Shown here piece after piece: positions 34,098 to 43,486 of a stretch of DNA of 64,000 nucleotides. The translations under genes were made by a program, and so were the position numbers. The stretch's first letter is position 1. The number at the start of each line of letters is the position of its first letter. A model generated the notes under the pieces. It saw only the letters and a program-made list of their open reading frames with translations. It made no database searches and was not told where the DNA came from. Origin of the DNA: Faecalibacterium hattorii (GTDB taxonomy: Bacteria > Bacillota > Clostridia > Oscillospirales > Ruminococcaceae); NCBI RefSeq assembly GCF_003287455.1, contig NZ_PRLC01000012.1, positions 1 through 64,000 of the forward strand, read 5' to 3'.

Positions 34098-34700
34098 ATG
34101 GCAAAGAATACGCAGCCTATCGCAAAGCGTTGCAAGGCCTTGGGCATTTCTCCCGCGGTCATGGGCTATGCAAAGAAGAATACCACCCGCAACTCCAATG
34201 GCAACATGCGCAAGAAGCAGTCTGAGTACGCATCTCAGCTGAAGGAGAAGCAGAAGGTCAAGTTTATCTACGGCGTTCTGGAGAAGCAGTTCCACAATGC
34301 TTACCTGCGTGCTGAGGCTCGCCCCGGTAAGACCGGTGAGAACCTGCTGCAGATCATGGAGTGCCGTCTGGACAACGTCGTGTTCCGTCTGGGCTTCGCT
34401 CAGACCCGCCGCGACGCTCGCCAGCTGGTGAGCCACGCTCACTTCACCGTCAACGGCAAGAAGGTCAACATTCCTTCTTATCAGATCAAGGCCGGTGACG
34501 TGATCGAAGTCCGTGAGTCCAGCCGTTCTTCTGCTAAGTTTGCTAAGCTGACTGGCCCTGAGGCTCCCGTTGTGGCACTGCCCTCTTGGCTGGATCGCGA
34601 GGCTGGCACCCTGAAGGGCGTTGTCACCAAGCTCCCTGAGCGCAGCGACATCGACTACGAAGTTGCAGAGCACCTCATCGTCGAGCTGTACTCCAAGTAA
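34098..34700 (+). CDS. rpsD: 30S ribosomal protein S4 (zinc-free form)
   Basis: 200 aa. Primary 16S binder and accuracy protein. The S4 RNA-binding domain (about 90-150) shows the expected LDNVVFRLGFAQTRRDARQLVSHAHF pattern in short blocks. The N-terminal CxxC zinc knuckle of some S4 proteins is absent; the only cysteines are isolated. AAGGAGG before ATG 34098. A 114-base gap separates it from rpoA. Confidence 0.97.
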   Translation: MAKNTQPIAKRCKALGISPAVMGYAKKNTTRNSNGNMRKKQSEYASQLKEKQKVKFIYGVLEKQFHNAYLRAEARPGKTGENLLQIMECRLDNVVFRLGFAQTRRDARQLVSHAHFTVNGKKVNIPSYQIKAGDVIEVRESSRSSAKFAKLTGPEAPVVALPSWLDREAGTLKGVVTKLPERSDIDYEVAEHLIVELYSK

Positions 34701-34814
34701 TCCATTAAGAAGGCCGGACCTCCTTTCTGGATGGTTCGCTTTCGCATTCTTTTCTTTGAAAGAATTTAATAATGGGCCGGCACTTCACGCCGGTTTGACA
34801 AGGAGGGCATAGAT

Positions 34815-35771
34815 ATGATGGAGATTGAACGTCCCAAAATCGAAACGGCAAGCCTGTCCCCGGACGGCCGCTACGGCAGATTCGTCGCGGAGCCTCTGGA
34901 ACGTGGCTTTGGCATCACACTGGGCAACAGCCTGCGTCGTGTGCTTCTTTCCTCTCTGCCCGGTGTCGCCGTGACCAGCGTCAAGATCGACGGCGTGGTT
35001 CACGAGTTCTCCACCATTGAGGGCGTCAAGGAAGACGTTACCGAAATTGTCCTGAACCTGAAGGGTATCGCTGCAAAGCTGTACACCGATGGTCCGAAGA
35101 CAGTGCGTGTTGAGGCAGTTGGCCCCTGTGAGGTCACCGCCGACAACATCAAGCAGGGCGACGACATTGAGATCCTGAACCCTGAATGGCACATCGCAAC
35201 CTTGGGCGAGGGCGGCAAGCTCGTCATGGAGCTCACCTTCGATAAAGGCCGCGGTTATGTGCCCGCAGAGCGCAACAAGCAGGCCATCGTCGAGAAGAAC
35301 GATATCAATACGCTTCCCGTCGATAGCATTTACACCCCTGTGCTCAAGGTGAATTACAACGTTGAGAGCACCCGTGTTGGCCAAGCGATCGATTACGACA
35401 AGCTGACCATTGAGGTTTGGACCGATGGCACGATCAACGCGCAGGAAGCCGTTTCTCTGGCTGCCCGCGTCCTGACCGAGCACCTGAACCTGTTCGTCAA
35501 CCTGTCCGACGAGGCAGCTGGCACCGAGATCATGGTGGAGAAGACCAACGACGATAAAGAGAAGGCTCTGGAGATGACCATCGAAGAGCTGGATCTGAGC
35601 GTCCGTTCCTTTAACTGCCTGAAGCGTGCCGGTATCAACACGGTCGAGGATCTGGTCAGCAAGAGCGAGGACGAAATGATGAAGGTTCGCAACCTCGGCC
35701 GCAAGAGCCTTGAGGAAGTCATGGCAAAGCTGGACTCTCTCGGCTTCAAGCTGAACACAGACGATGAATAA
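34815..35771 (+). CDS. rpoA: RNA polymerase alpha subunit
   Basis: 318 aa. N-terminal dimerisation domain (about 1-230) with [15 protein letters not shown]-terminal domain (about 250-315) with the helix-hairpin-helix pattern [23 protein letters not shown] in short blocks, used for UP-element and activator contacts. Two adjacent ATG codons (34815 and 34818) are possible starts; AGGAGGG spacing favours the first. Confidence 0.98.
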   Translation: MMEIERPKIETASLSPDGRYGRFVAEPLERGFGITLGNSLRRVLLSSLPGVAVTSVKIDGVVHEFSTIEGVKEDVTEIVLNLKGIAAKLYTDGPKTVRVEAVGPCEVTADNIKQGDDIEILNPEWHIATLGEGGKLVMELTFDKGRGYVPAERNKQAIVEKNDINTLPVDSIYTPVLKVNYNVESTRVGQAIDYDKLTIEVWTDGTINAQEAVSLAARVLTEHLNLFVNLSDEAAGTEIMVEKTNDDKEKALEMTIEELDLSVRSFNCLKRAGINTVEDLVSKSEDEMMKVRNLGRKSLEEVMAKLDSLGFKLNTDDE

Positions 35772-35797
35772 CTAAAATAATTAAGGAGTGAAACGGG

Positions 35798-36139
35798 ATG
35801 CCCGGTACCAGAAAGCTCGGTAGAACCAGCGACAGCCGCAACGCTATGATGCGCGCTATGGTTACCTACCTGTTGGAGAATGGCAAGATTGAGACCACTG
35901 TCACTCGCGCTAAGGACGTTCGTTCCATGGCCGAGAAGATGATCAGCCTTGGCAAGGCAAGCGACCTGCACACCAAGCGTCAGGTTTATGCCTACATCAC
36001 CAAGGAAGATGTTGCAAAGAAGCTGTTTGATGAGATCAGCCCCAAGTACGCTGACCGCAACGGCGGCTACACCCGCATCATCAAGATCGGCGCTCGCCGC
36101 GGCGACGCTGCTGAGATGGCAGTTCTGGAGCTCGTCTGA
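35798..36139 (+). CDS. rplQ: 50S ribosomal protein L17
   Basis: 113 aa. Tunnel-exit protein and the usual last gene of the alpha operon. [21 protein letters not shown] start and [21 protein letters not shown] end are conserved blocks. AAGGAG before ATG 35798. A strong terminator follows. Confidence 0.98.
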   Translation: MPGTRKLGRTSDSRNAMMRAMVTYLLENGKIETTVTRAKDVRSMAEKMISLGKASDLHTKRQVYAYITKEDVAKKLFDEISPKYADRNGGYTRIIKIGARRGDAAEMAVLELV

Positions 36140-36167
36140 TCGACTCTGACTGTAAAAACAGTGTAAC

Positions 36168-36203
36168 AAAACGCTCTTTCCCTTTGGGAGAGGGCGTTTT
36201 TTG
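36168..36203 (+). terminator. Terminator of the alpha operon
   Basis: Thirteen-base-pair stem (36170-36182 with 36186-36198, two G-U), loop TTT, six T. Its sequence tail GGGCGTTTTTTGTTGC is the same as at the rRNA terminator (162-177). Confidence 0.92.
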
Positions 36204-36232
36204 TTGCCCATGGGCGCAATTCGTGATATACT
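36204..36232 (+). promoter_or_regulatory. Promoter of the lipoprotein-regulator-kinase operon
   Basis: TTGCCC (36204-36209), 17-bp spacer, TATACT (36227-36232), directly after the T run of the preceding terminator. Confidence 0.65.
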
Positions 36233-36280
36233 TAATTCTGTGTAACCAAGCTGATTTTCCACCGGAAGGAGGGACGACGG

Positions 36281-37585
36281 TTGAAAAGACGACACTTCCT
36301 GCTGCTGGCGGCGTGCTGCCTTGCGGGGCTGCTGCCGGGATGCAGTTTTCCGATGACGGAGAACATGCAGGTGGAAGAGCTTCTCCGGGCGCCCCGGCTT
36401 TCGGGCGATTACGGGGCTTTGCAGAACGCCCTGAACGACTGGCTGGGCGAGAGCGCCCAGCTCAAGTACCCCATGCAGGGCGACCTGCTTTCGCCGTTCC
36501 TGTTACAGGACCTCGACGGCGACGGGGAGCAGGATGCGGCGGTTCTTTATACCACCGCCCAGTCCTCCAACGTCTGCATCGCCTTTTTGCAGCGGGACGA
36601 GGAGAACCGGTGGAAGGTGTGCCAGAGCATCGAGGGCCTTGCGGACACGGTGGACAATGTTCGGCTGGCCCAATTGCAGGACGGCAGCTCCATGCAGATG
36701 GTGGTGGGTTACCTCGCCGCACAAGGGGACAGTTATCTGGCCGTTTACTCCTACGAAAACGGGCAGGTCAGCGCGATTCTGGAGCAGTCCTATGAGCAGT
36801 ATCTGGTGGAGGACATCACCGGCGGCGGCAATCAGGACCTGATCCTGATGTCCACGCTGGAGGACGGCGGGGTGCAGATCGAGCTGCTGACCGTGGACCG
36901 GGATGGCAGCTTCCAACAGGTCGCGGTCATGGGCCTTTCGGCGGATAAATTCTCCGGCTGCGCCTCGGTGGCGGCGGGCCTTGGGGCCGACGGCAAACAC
37001 TATCTGGTGCTGGACGGCTGGACCGGTATCTCCGGCAACAATCTGGCCACGGTGCTGCTTCGGTTCGACGAGGAGAGCCAGCAGATGATCCCCGCCGACC
37101 AGATCAGTACGAGCGAACTGTACAGCGCTTCGCTGCGGAACGTGCCGAACCTCGTCAGCCGGGACTTGGACGGCGACGGCACGGTGGAGATCCCCACCCA
37201 GCCGGACGAGGCGGGTCTGCTGAACATGAGCCAGAGCCGCCGGATGGATTTCATCGTCTGGATGGACTACACCAGCCCGACGCCGGAAAAGAGCTTCGGC
37301 TTGCTGGACGAGGAAACCAACTGCTACATCGAGCTGCCCGCCGAGTGGGAGGGGAACCTGCTGCTCACTGACAGCACCGAGATCGACGCCGCCGTGGAGC
37401 TGCGCACCGTGGACGAGAACGAGTTGGTGCTCACCCTGCGGCTGGTGTCGGCCAGCGCCAGCGCGGCGGGCTGGACCCGCCTCGGCGTGGTGGCGTCCCG
37501 CCAGATGCAGGCAAAACTGGGGGAGGGGGCCGTCATCACGGACCAGACCTATCGGCTGTCCCGGTCACTGTATCGATTGAATTAG
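36281..37585 (+). CDS. Lipoprotein with DxDxDG calcium-loop motifs, first gene of a two-component operon
   Basis: 434 aa. Signal peptide with lipobox ending PGC (residues 19-21), so it is likely a membrane-anchored surface lipoprotein. Two DLDGDG motifs (near 77 and near 300) resemble calcium-binding turns of FG-GAP/VCBS-type beta-propeller blades; the whole protein is rich in beta-like segments. TTG start at 36281, set by GGAGGG 7 bases upstream. 36 bases after its stop comes a response regulator, then a kinase. A role as outer accessory to that sensor, as LpqB has for MtrAB, is inference. Confidence 0.7.
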   Translation: MKRRHFLLLAACCLAGLLPGCSFPMTENMQVEELLRAPRLSGDYGALQNALNDWLGESAQLKYPMQGDLLSPFLLQDLDGDGEQDAAVLYTTAQSSNVCIAFLQRDEENRWKVCQSIEGLADTVDNVRLAQLQDGSSMQMVVGYLAAQGDSYLAVYSYENGQVSAILEQSYEQYLVEDITGGGNQDLILMSTLEDGGVQIELLTVDRDGSFQQVAVMGLSADKFSGCASVAAGLGADGKHYLVLDGWTGISGNNLATVLLRFDEESQQMIPADQISTSELYSASLRNVPNLVSRDLDGDGTVEIPTQPDEAGLLNMSQSRRMDFIVWMDYTSPTPEKSFGLLDEETNCYIELPAEWEGNLLLTDSTEIDAAVELRTVDENELVLTLRLVSASASAAGWTRLGVVASRQMQAKLGEGAVITDQTYRLSRSLYRLN

Positions 37586-37621
37586 CCCTCTCAGGCATAA
37601 AAAATTTTAACGGAGGTACCC

Positions 37622-38326
37622 ATGGTCAAAGTACTTGTTGTGGAGGACGAAGCCAGCATCCGCGAGATGATCGCGCTGAACCTGCGCTTGGCCGGCATGG
37701 AGGCCGTGGAGGCCGACAGCGCCGAGGCCGCCCTCCCGCTGCTGGAACAGAAGCCCGGCTGCGATGCGGCCATTCTGGATGTGATGCTGCCGGGGATGAA
37801 CGGCTTTTCGCTCTGCGAGACCATCCGCCGCACCGACCAGAAGATCGGCATCATCATCCTGAGCGCAAAGGGGCAGGAGCAGGACAAGATCCGCGGCTTG
37901 TCCATCGGCGCGGACGACTATATGACAAAACCCTTCAGCGTCAGCGAGCTGCTGGCCCGCGTGGAGGCCCTCTGCCGCCGCGTGAGCCGTTCGGCGGGCG
38001 GGGAGAGCGGCGCGGCCCACAGCCCTGCCGCCCTCGTCAGCGGCGACTTTGTGCTGGACGAGAACCGCCGCGTCCTGCTCAAGGCGGGCAAGCCCATTGA
38101 GCTGACGCAGGTGGAGTTTCAGATCATGGAACTTTTCTTCCACAATCCCGGCGTCGCGCTGGTGCGTGAAAAGATCCTGAAGGGTGTCTGGGGCGAGAAC
38201 TACTTCGGCGATGTGAAGATCGTGGATGTGAACATCCGCCGGCTGCGGATGAAGATAGAGGATGAACCCAGCCACCCCACCCACATCATGACGGTGTGGG
38301 GCTACGGCTACCGGTGGGAAGAATGA
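37622..38326 (+). CDS. OmpR/PhoB-family response regulator
   Basis: 234 aa. Receiver domain about 1-118: E8/D9 pocket, D53 phosphoacceptor (AILDVMLPG), S81 switch residue and K103 (MTKPF). A 15-residue linker precedes the winged helix (about 135-232), which ends with MTVWGYGYRWE. Similar to PhoP/VicR regulators of envelope functions. ACGGAGG before ATG 37622. Its last bases overlap the kinase start (ATGA), so both are made in fixed ratio. Confidence 0.93.
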   Translation: MVKVLVVEDEASIREMIALNLRLAGMEAVEADSAEAALPLLEQKPGCDAAILDVMLPGMNGFSLCETIRRTDQKIGIIILSAKGQEQDKIRGLSIGADDYMTKPFSVSELLARVEALCRRVSRSAGGESGAAHSPAALVSGDFVLDENRRVLLKAGKPIELTQVEFQIMELFFHNPGVALVREKILKGVWGENYFGDVKIVDVNIRRLRMKIEDEPSHPTHIMTVWGYGYRWEE

Positions 38327-39744
38327 GGAGCGGCATCACCCGGCGGTGGCTCTGCGGCAGTCTGCTGATGACGGTGCTGCTGGTGCTCTTGGTGGAGGGG
38401 ATGTTCCTGTACAGCTGCACCCGCAGCTATTACAACAGCGTCCAGCAGACCATGTACCGCCGCTTTTCCTCCATCAGCGGCCAGCTGAAAATGTACACCG
38501 GCGACACGGCCCAGAAAGCTTCTGCCAGCCGGAGCGTGGCTCTGCGCCGGATGGTGGAGCAGTTTTCCGATAAGGACAAATACGAGTTCATGCTGCTGGA
38601 CAGCTACGGCAGCGTCATTGCCTCCTCCAGTGGCACCGACGCCGAGGGCATCCTGACCAGTGCTGACTTCGAACAGGCGCAGGAGACCGGCGACGGCATG
38701 GGGGTGGCCATCTACCACACCGACAGCAGCGAAATGGTCATGGCGGTCTGCTGCCTTGTGCCCTATGCGGCCGAGGATGTGGCCGCCATGCGGCTGGTCA
38801 CCAGCCTGACACTGGTGCAGAACCAGTTGAAAAATGTCTTCCTCATCAGCATCGTGGTGGTCATCACCATCTTGGGCTTTACGGTGGCGTCCGGCCTGTA
38901 TTTCGTGCGGAGCATCGTGGTGCCGCTGGGGCAGGTGGAGCGCACCGCCGCCAGTATCGCGCGGGGTGAGCTGGACGTCCGTCTGCCCGTGACCGGCGAC
39001 GCCCGCGACGAGGTAGACCGGCTGCGCGGCACCATCAACCGGATGGCCGAGGGGCTGGAAGAGACCGAAAAGATGAAGAATGAATTCATCAGCTCGGTCT
39101 CCCATGAGCTGCGCACGCCGCTGACCTCCATCCGGGGCTGGGTGGAGACCCTGCGCACCCTCGACGACCCGGAGGACGAAAACTACCGCAAGGGGCTGGA
39201 GATCATCAACAACGAGACGGCCCGCCTCTACAACATGGTGGAGGAGCTGCTGGACTTCAGCCGCTTGCAGAACGGGCGGCTCAAGATGAGCTGCCACCCT
39301 CTCGACCTCGTGGCCGAGCTGACCGACGCGGTCCTCTTCTGCGAAGCCCGCATCCAGCGGGAGGGGCTGCTGCTCTCTTACAGCGAGCCGGAGGAGATGA
39401 TCCCCGTCTATGCTGACCCGAATCGTCTGCGGCAGGTGTTCATCAATATTCTGGACAACGCCATCAAGTATTCGGCTCCCGGCGGGCGGATCACCGTCAA
39501 GATCTGGCAGGGCGAGTACAAGGCCTTCATCGAGATCATCGACCAAGGCCGGGGCATCCCGCCCGAAGACCTCGAAAACGTGAAGACCAAGTTCTACAAG
39601 GGCAGCAACTCGGTGCGGGGCAGCGGCATCGGTCTGGCGCTGGTGGATTCCATCATGACGGCGTTGGACGGCACCCTTGACCTCAAGAGCACCCTTGGCC
39701 GCGGCACTGTGGTCACGCTGGGGCTGCCTATTTATAAGCGCTAA
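38323..39744 (+). CDS. Sensor histidine kinase, complete
   Basis: 473 aa. Membrane helix about 11-31, outer sensor about 33-165, second helix about 172-194, HAMP about 195-250, HisKA with H261 in SSVSHELRTPLT, and a full HATPase domain: N-box NILDNAIKYS, G1 DQGRGIP, F/G2 GSGIGLALVDSIM. The overall plan is that of PhoR/VicK. It is translated from an ATG overlapping the regulator stop. Unlike the kinase at 1800-2741 it has every catalytic box. Confidence 0.94.
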   Translation: MRSGITRRWLCGSLLMTVLLVLLVEGMFLYSCTRSYYNSVQQTMYRRFSSISGQLKMYTGDTAQKASASRSVALRRMVEQFSDKDKYEFMLLDSYGSVIASSSGTDAEGILTSADFEQAQETGDGMGVAIYHTDSSEMVMAVCCLVPYAAEDVAAMRLVTSLTLVQNQLKNVFLISIVVVITILGFTVASGLYFVRSIVVPLGQVERTAASIARGELDVRLPVTGDARDEVDRLRGTINRMAEGLEETEKMKNEFISSVSHELRTPLTSIRGWVETLRTLDDPEDENYRKGLEIINNETARLYNMVEELLDFSRLQNGRLKMSCHPLDLVAELTDAVLFCEARIQREGLLLSYSEPEEMIPVYADPNRLRQVFINILDNAIKYSAPGGRITVKIWQGEYKAFIEIIDQGRGIPPEDLENVKTKFYKGSNSVRGSGIGLALVDSIMTALDGTLDLKSTLGRGTVVTLGLPIYKR

Positions 39745-39830
39745 GAAGATTTAGACACAATTCTGCGGTACAATAAAGGCTGTAAAAAATCACCCGCCCG
39801 GTACTCCGCGTGCGGGGACAGGAGAACCCA

Positions 39831-40778
39831 ATGAATCAACCGAAGCAAGAACGTTTCAAAACCAGTGTGGGCGGTCAGGCCCTGATGGAAGGAATCATGA
39901 TGCGCGGCCCGGAGAAGATCTGCTGCGCGGTGCGCAAGCCGGACGGCACCATCGAGACCAAGATCGAGCCTACCCCCAAGCATGGCATCTGGACCAAGAT
40001 TCCCCTCGTGCGGGGTGCTATCTCAATGGTGGAAAGTCTCATCATGGGCTACCGGTACATGATGTACTCCGCACAGGTGAGCATGGGCGACGACTACGAC
40101 CCCGAAGAGGAGGAGACCGCCTTTGAAAAATGGGTGGGAGACCACCTCGGCAAAAAGGCGGAGGACGTGCTGCTGGGGGCGGCTGCCCTCATCGGCGGCC
40201 TGTTCGCGATCCTGCTCTTCACGGTGCTGCCCACGGTTCTGGTGGGCGGTGTGAACCATCTGGTGCCGCTGGGCCGCTGGAGCAAGGTCATTCTGGAAGC
40301 GCTGCTCAAGGTCGCCATTTTCCTGAGCTACATGGCCGCCATCTCGAAGATGAAGGAGATCCACCGCGTCTTCGAGTACCACGGTGCCGAGCACAAGACC
40401 ATTGCCTGTTACGAGGCGGGGGACGAGCTGACCGTGGAGAATGTCCGCAAATATACCCGGTTCCACCCCCGCTGCGGCACCAGCTTTTTGATCTTGGTGG
40501 TCATCGTCAGCGTGTTTTTGTACAGCGTCCTGCCGTGGTCCAGCACCGGGCTGCGGGTGGTGTTCAAGCTGCTGCTGCTCCCGGTGGTCATGGGCATCAG
40601 CTATGAGCTGCTGAAGTGGTGCGGCCGGTCGGACAACATCGCCACCCGGATCATCCGCCAGCCCGGCATCTGGGTGCAGCACCTGACCGTTTTTGAGCCG
40701 GACGACAGCATGATCGAAGTCGCCATTGCGGCGGTGACCCCCGTTCTGCCCGAAAAACCGGAGGATGGCAAATGGTAA
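39831..40778 (+). CDS. YqhQ family membrane protein (DUF1385)
   Basis: 315 aa. The DUF1385 signatures SVGGQALMEGIMMRGP near the start and EYHGAEHKTIACYE near residue 190 are present (family: GGQAVIEGVMMR and HGAEHK). Four membrane helices lie around 112-135, 150-172, 225-245 and 255-275. Function unsettled. AGGAG precedes ATG 39831; the frame opens 7 codons earlier without a site. It overlaps prmC by 7 bases, the conserved yqhQ-prmC pairing. Confidence 0.9.
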   Translation: MNQPKQERFKTSVGGQALMEGIMMRGPEKICCAVRKPDGTIETKIEPTPKHGIWTKIPLVRGAISMVESLIMGYRYMMYSAQVSMGDDYDPEEEETAFEKWVGDHLGKKAEDVLLGAAALIGGLFAILLFTVLPTVLVGGVNHLVPLGRWSKVILEALLKVAIFLSYMAAISKMKEIHRVFEYHGAEHKTIACYEAGDELTVENVRKYTRFHPRCGTSFLILVVIVSVFLYSVLPWSSTGLRVVFKLLLLPVVMGISYELLKWCGRSDNIATRIIRQPGIWVQHLTVFEPDDSMIEVAIAAVTPVLPEKPEDGKW

Positions 40779-41629
40779 CGGAAGGCACCCTGCCCCGCGA
40801 CGCACTGCGGCAGGTGGAACAGCGGCTGACAGCTGCGGGCTGCCCCGACGCCGATTTCGACGCGGCAGAGCTGCTGCGGCTGGTCCTCGGCGTGGACGTC
40901 CGGCTGGCCTTTGCCCCGCTGACGGCGGAACAGGCCGCCCGGCTGGAAGAGCTGACGGCCCGGCGGGCAGACCGGGAGCCGCTGCAATACCTCTGCGGGA
41001 GCTGGCCCTTCCTCGACTTTGAACTGGCCGTCGGCCCCGGTGTGCTCTGCCCGCGGGCGGACACCGAGGTGGTGGCCGAAACGGCAGCCGGGCTGCTGAA
41101 GGAGGTCCCCCACCCGAAGGTGCTGGACCTCTGCGCCGGAACAGGCTGCCTCGGCCTCGGCGTCAAGCGGTTCTGCCCCGATGCCGCTGTCACGAGCCTT
41201 GAAAAAAGCCCGGATGCGCTGGTCTACCTGAAGCGGAACGCCCGCCTTCCCGGCGGGCTGGAGATCACGCCGGTGGAGGGAGATCTGTTCACTTACTGGC
41301 AGACCCTGCCGGAGGGGCAGCTGGACCTCATCGTGTCGAACCCGCCCTACCTGACCGCCGCCGAGATGGCTCAGCTCCAGCCCGAAGTGGCCAAGGAACC
41401 CGCCATGGCGCTGGCAGCAGGGGAGGACGGCCTTGCATTTTACCGCACCATCGCGGAAGACTACCAACAAGCCCTCCGCCCCGGCGGTGCCCTCGCTTTG
41501 GAGATCGGCTGGCAGCAGCGGGAAGCTGTCACCGCCCTGCTGGCAGAAAACGGCTGGGTGGACATTGCCTGTCAAAAAGACTACGGCGGGAATGATAGAG
41601 CTGTGACTGCCCGCAGAAGCTGCAAGTAA
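40772..41629 (+). CDS. prmC: Release factor glutamine methyltransferase
   Basis: 285 aa. Methylates the GGQ glutamine of release factors RF1 and RF2. N-terminal helical domain; SAM-binding motif LDLCAGTGCLGLG (about 118-130) and the catalytic NPPY (SNPPYLTA). prfA, its usual partner, is not within the window. GGAGG lies in the end of yqhQ. The C-terminus (GGNDRAVTAR) is the normal family end. Confidence 0.93.
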   Translation: MVTEGTLPRDALRQVEQRLTAAGCPDADFDAAELLRLVLGVDVRLAFAPLTAEQAARLEELTARRADREPLQYLCGSWPFLDFELAVGPGVLCPRADTEVVAETAAGLLKEVPHPKVLDLCAGTGCLGLGVKRFCPDAAVTSLEKSPDALVYLKRNARLPGGLEITPVEGDLFTYWQTLPEGQLDLIVSNPPYLTAAEMAQLQPEVAKEPAMALAAGEDGLAFYRTIAEDYQQALRPGGALALEIGWQQREAVTALLAENGWVDIACQKDYGGNDRAVTARRSCK

Positions 41630-41676
41630 CAGCGGAACGCGGCATAAAAATAATTGAAAAATAGAACAACTTCCTG

Positions 41677-41704
41677 TTGTAATGTTCTGAATTTGTGATA
41701 TACT
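41677..41704 (+). promoter_or_regulatory. Promoter of the recA operon with overlapping inverted repeats
   Basis: TTGTAA (41677-41682), 16-bp spacer, TATACT (41699-41704). ACAAC/GTTGT (5-nt loop) and the outer AGAACA/TGTTCT arms cover the -35 region (41663-41688). It does not fit the GAAC-N4-GTTC LexA box; candidate operator only. Confidence 0.6.
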
Positions 41705-41780
41705 ATTAGGGAAAGAATCAGAATTGACCCGCGCCAAGGCCGGACAGGCTGCGCCGGGATGGACAGCAAAGGAGAAGACT

Positions 41781-42956
41781 ATGGCAGCAAAGAATCAGAA
41801 CACGGTGGTTTCGGCCACCCAGAAGATCGAGCCCGGCGCAAAAAAAGATGCGCTGGCGACCGCGCTGGCCCAGATCGAAAAGCAGTTCGGCAAGGGCGCC
41901 GTCATGAAGCTGGGCGACAACACCGCCATGCAGGTGGACGCCATCTCCACCGGCAGCTTGGGTCTGGATATGGCGCTGGGCGTGGGCGGCGTGCCCCGCG
42001 GCCGCATCATCGAGGTGTACGGCCCGGAATCCAGCGGTAAGACCACGCTGGCGCTGCACATTCTGGCCGAAGCCCAGAAGCAGGGCGGCGAAGTTGCTTT
42101 CATCGACGTCGAGCACGCGCTGGACCCCGTCTATGCCGAGGCGCTGGGCGTGGACATCAACAACCTCCTCGTCAGCCAGCCGGACACCGGCGAACAGGCC
42201 ATGGAGATCTGTGAGGCGCTGGTGCGCTCCGGTGCCATCGACGCCATCGTGGTGGACTCGGTGGCCGCTATGGTCCCCCGCGCCGAGATCGAGGGCGAGA
42301 TGGGCGACAGCCATGTGGGCTTGCAGGCCCGCCTGATGAGTCAGGCCATGCGCAAGCTCACCAGCGTCATCGGCAAGACCAATACGGTCTGCGTCTTCAT
42401 CAACCAGCTGCGTGAGAAGGTCGGCGTCGTCTACGGCAACCCCGAAGTCACCACCGGCGGCCGCGCACTGAAGTATTATTCCTCCGTCCGGATCGACATC
42501 CGCCGCGTGGAGGGCCTGAAGGACTCCTCCGGCCAATTCATCGGCAACCACACCCGCGCCAAGATCGTCAAGAACAAGGTGGCGCCTCCGTTCCGTGAGG
42601 CCGAATTCGACATCATGTTCGGCGAGGGCATTTCCAAGATGAGCGAGCTCATCGACCTCGGCGTGAAGCTGGGCATTGTGCAGAAGAGCGGCGCATGGTT
42701 CAACTACGGCGATATCCGTCTGGGTCAGGGCCGCGACAACGCCAAACAGTTCCTGCGCGATAACCCGGAGCTGGCCAACGACATCGAGGGCCAGATCCGC
42801 GCCAACGCCGACAAGCTCTATGCCAGCCGCCGCACCGCCAAGGCTGCTGCCCCTGCCGCCGAAGCATCCGGCGAAAAGGCCCCGGCCAAGGAGCCGGTGG
42901 TCAAGGCTCCCACCCGCAGCAGCGAGAGCGAGCTGGACATCATGGTGGAAGAGTAA
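41781..42956 (+). CDS. recA: Recombinase RecA
   Basis: 391 aa. Forms the strand-exchange filament and stimulates LexA cleavage. Walker [10 protein letters not shown] at 81-89, Walker B VVDSVAA, and the [10 protein letters not shown]2-flanking segment. A short N-terminal extension and an alanine/proline-rich acidic C-terminal tail (about 345-391) are ordinary variations. AAAGGAGA before ATG 41781; recX begins immediately after the stop. Confidence 0.98.
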   Translation: MAAKNQNTVVSATQKIEPGAKKDALATALAQIEKQFGKGAVMKLGDNTAMQVDAISTGSLGLDMALGVGGVPRGRIIEVYGPESSGKTTLALHILAEAQKQGGEVAFIDVEHALDPVYAEALGVDINNLLVSQPDTGEQAMEICEALVRSGAIDAIVVDSVAAMVPRAEIEGEMGDSHVGLQARLMSQAMRKLTSVIGKTNTVCVFINQLREKVGVVYGNPEVTTGGRALKYYSSVRIDIRRVEGLKDSSGQFIGNHTRAKIVKNKVAPPFREAEFDIMFGEGISKMSELIDLGVKLGIVQKSGAWFNYGDIRLGQGRDNAKQFLRDNPELANDIEGQIRANADKLYASRRTAKAAAPAAEASGEKAPAKEPVVKAPTRSSESELDIMVEE

Positions 42957-43466
42957 ATGGCCTTTACGCACAACCGCCGCCCGCTGGCGGAGGAGGAAAA
43001 ATCCACCGACGCCGCCAAGGCCCGCGCCCGCGCGATGGAGCTTCTGGCGGGGCAGGAACTGTCCTCCGGCATCCTGTACGAGCGGCTGAACCGCCGCTTC
43101 ACCGAGCAGACCTCGGCGGCGGTGGTGGCCGAGATGGTGGAGCGGGAGTACGTCAACGACGAGCGCTACGCCGAGGCCCGCGCCCACGGGCTGCTGGCGG
43201 CGAAAAAGAGCCGCCGCGCCGCCGCGCAGAATCTGCGGCAGAAGGGCCTGAGCACCCAGCAGATCGAACAGGCGCTGGAAGTGGTCTACACTCCGGAGGA
43301 AGGCGGTGAGGACCCGGAGCTGGAAGCCGCCGCCGCGCTGGTGGAGGGCCGCTACCGCAAAAAGCTGGAAGCGGGCCGCCGCGACCTTGTGGTGGCCGCC
43401 CTGATGCGGCGCGGGTTCGCGTATGCGGTGATCAAAGAAGCCATCAAAAGAGTGGAAGAAGAATAG
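42957..43466 (+). CDS. recX: Regulatory protein RecX
   Basis: 169 aa. RecX binds inside the RecA filament and limits its growth. Three-helix repeats with DERYAEARAHGLLAAKKSRRAA and LRQKGLSTQQIEQAL in order are typical. It starts at the base after the recA stop, so it is in the same transcript and translationally coupled; no separate ribosome site is seen. Confidence 0.92.
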   Translation: MAFTHNRRPLAEEEKSTDAAKARARAMELLAGQELSSGILYERLNRRFTEQTSAAVVAEMVEREYVNDERYAEARAHGLLAAKKSRRAAAQNLRQKGLSTQQIEQALEVVYTPEEGGEDPELEAAAALVEGRYRKKLEAGRRDLVVAALMRRGFAYAVIKEAIKRVEEE

Positions 43467-43486
43467 AAAGAGAGTATATCCCCTTT

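Noticed and set aside
20297-36139. Compositional shift in the ribosomal block as a sign of gene transfer
   Set aside because: The different codon use matches that of ackA and is explained by high expression; gene order is the normal vertical one.
41641-41724. Canonical LexA box at recA
   Set aside because: No GAAC-N4-GTTC sequence is present; only a looser inverted repeat was found and reported as a candidate.
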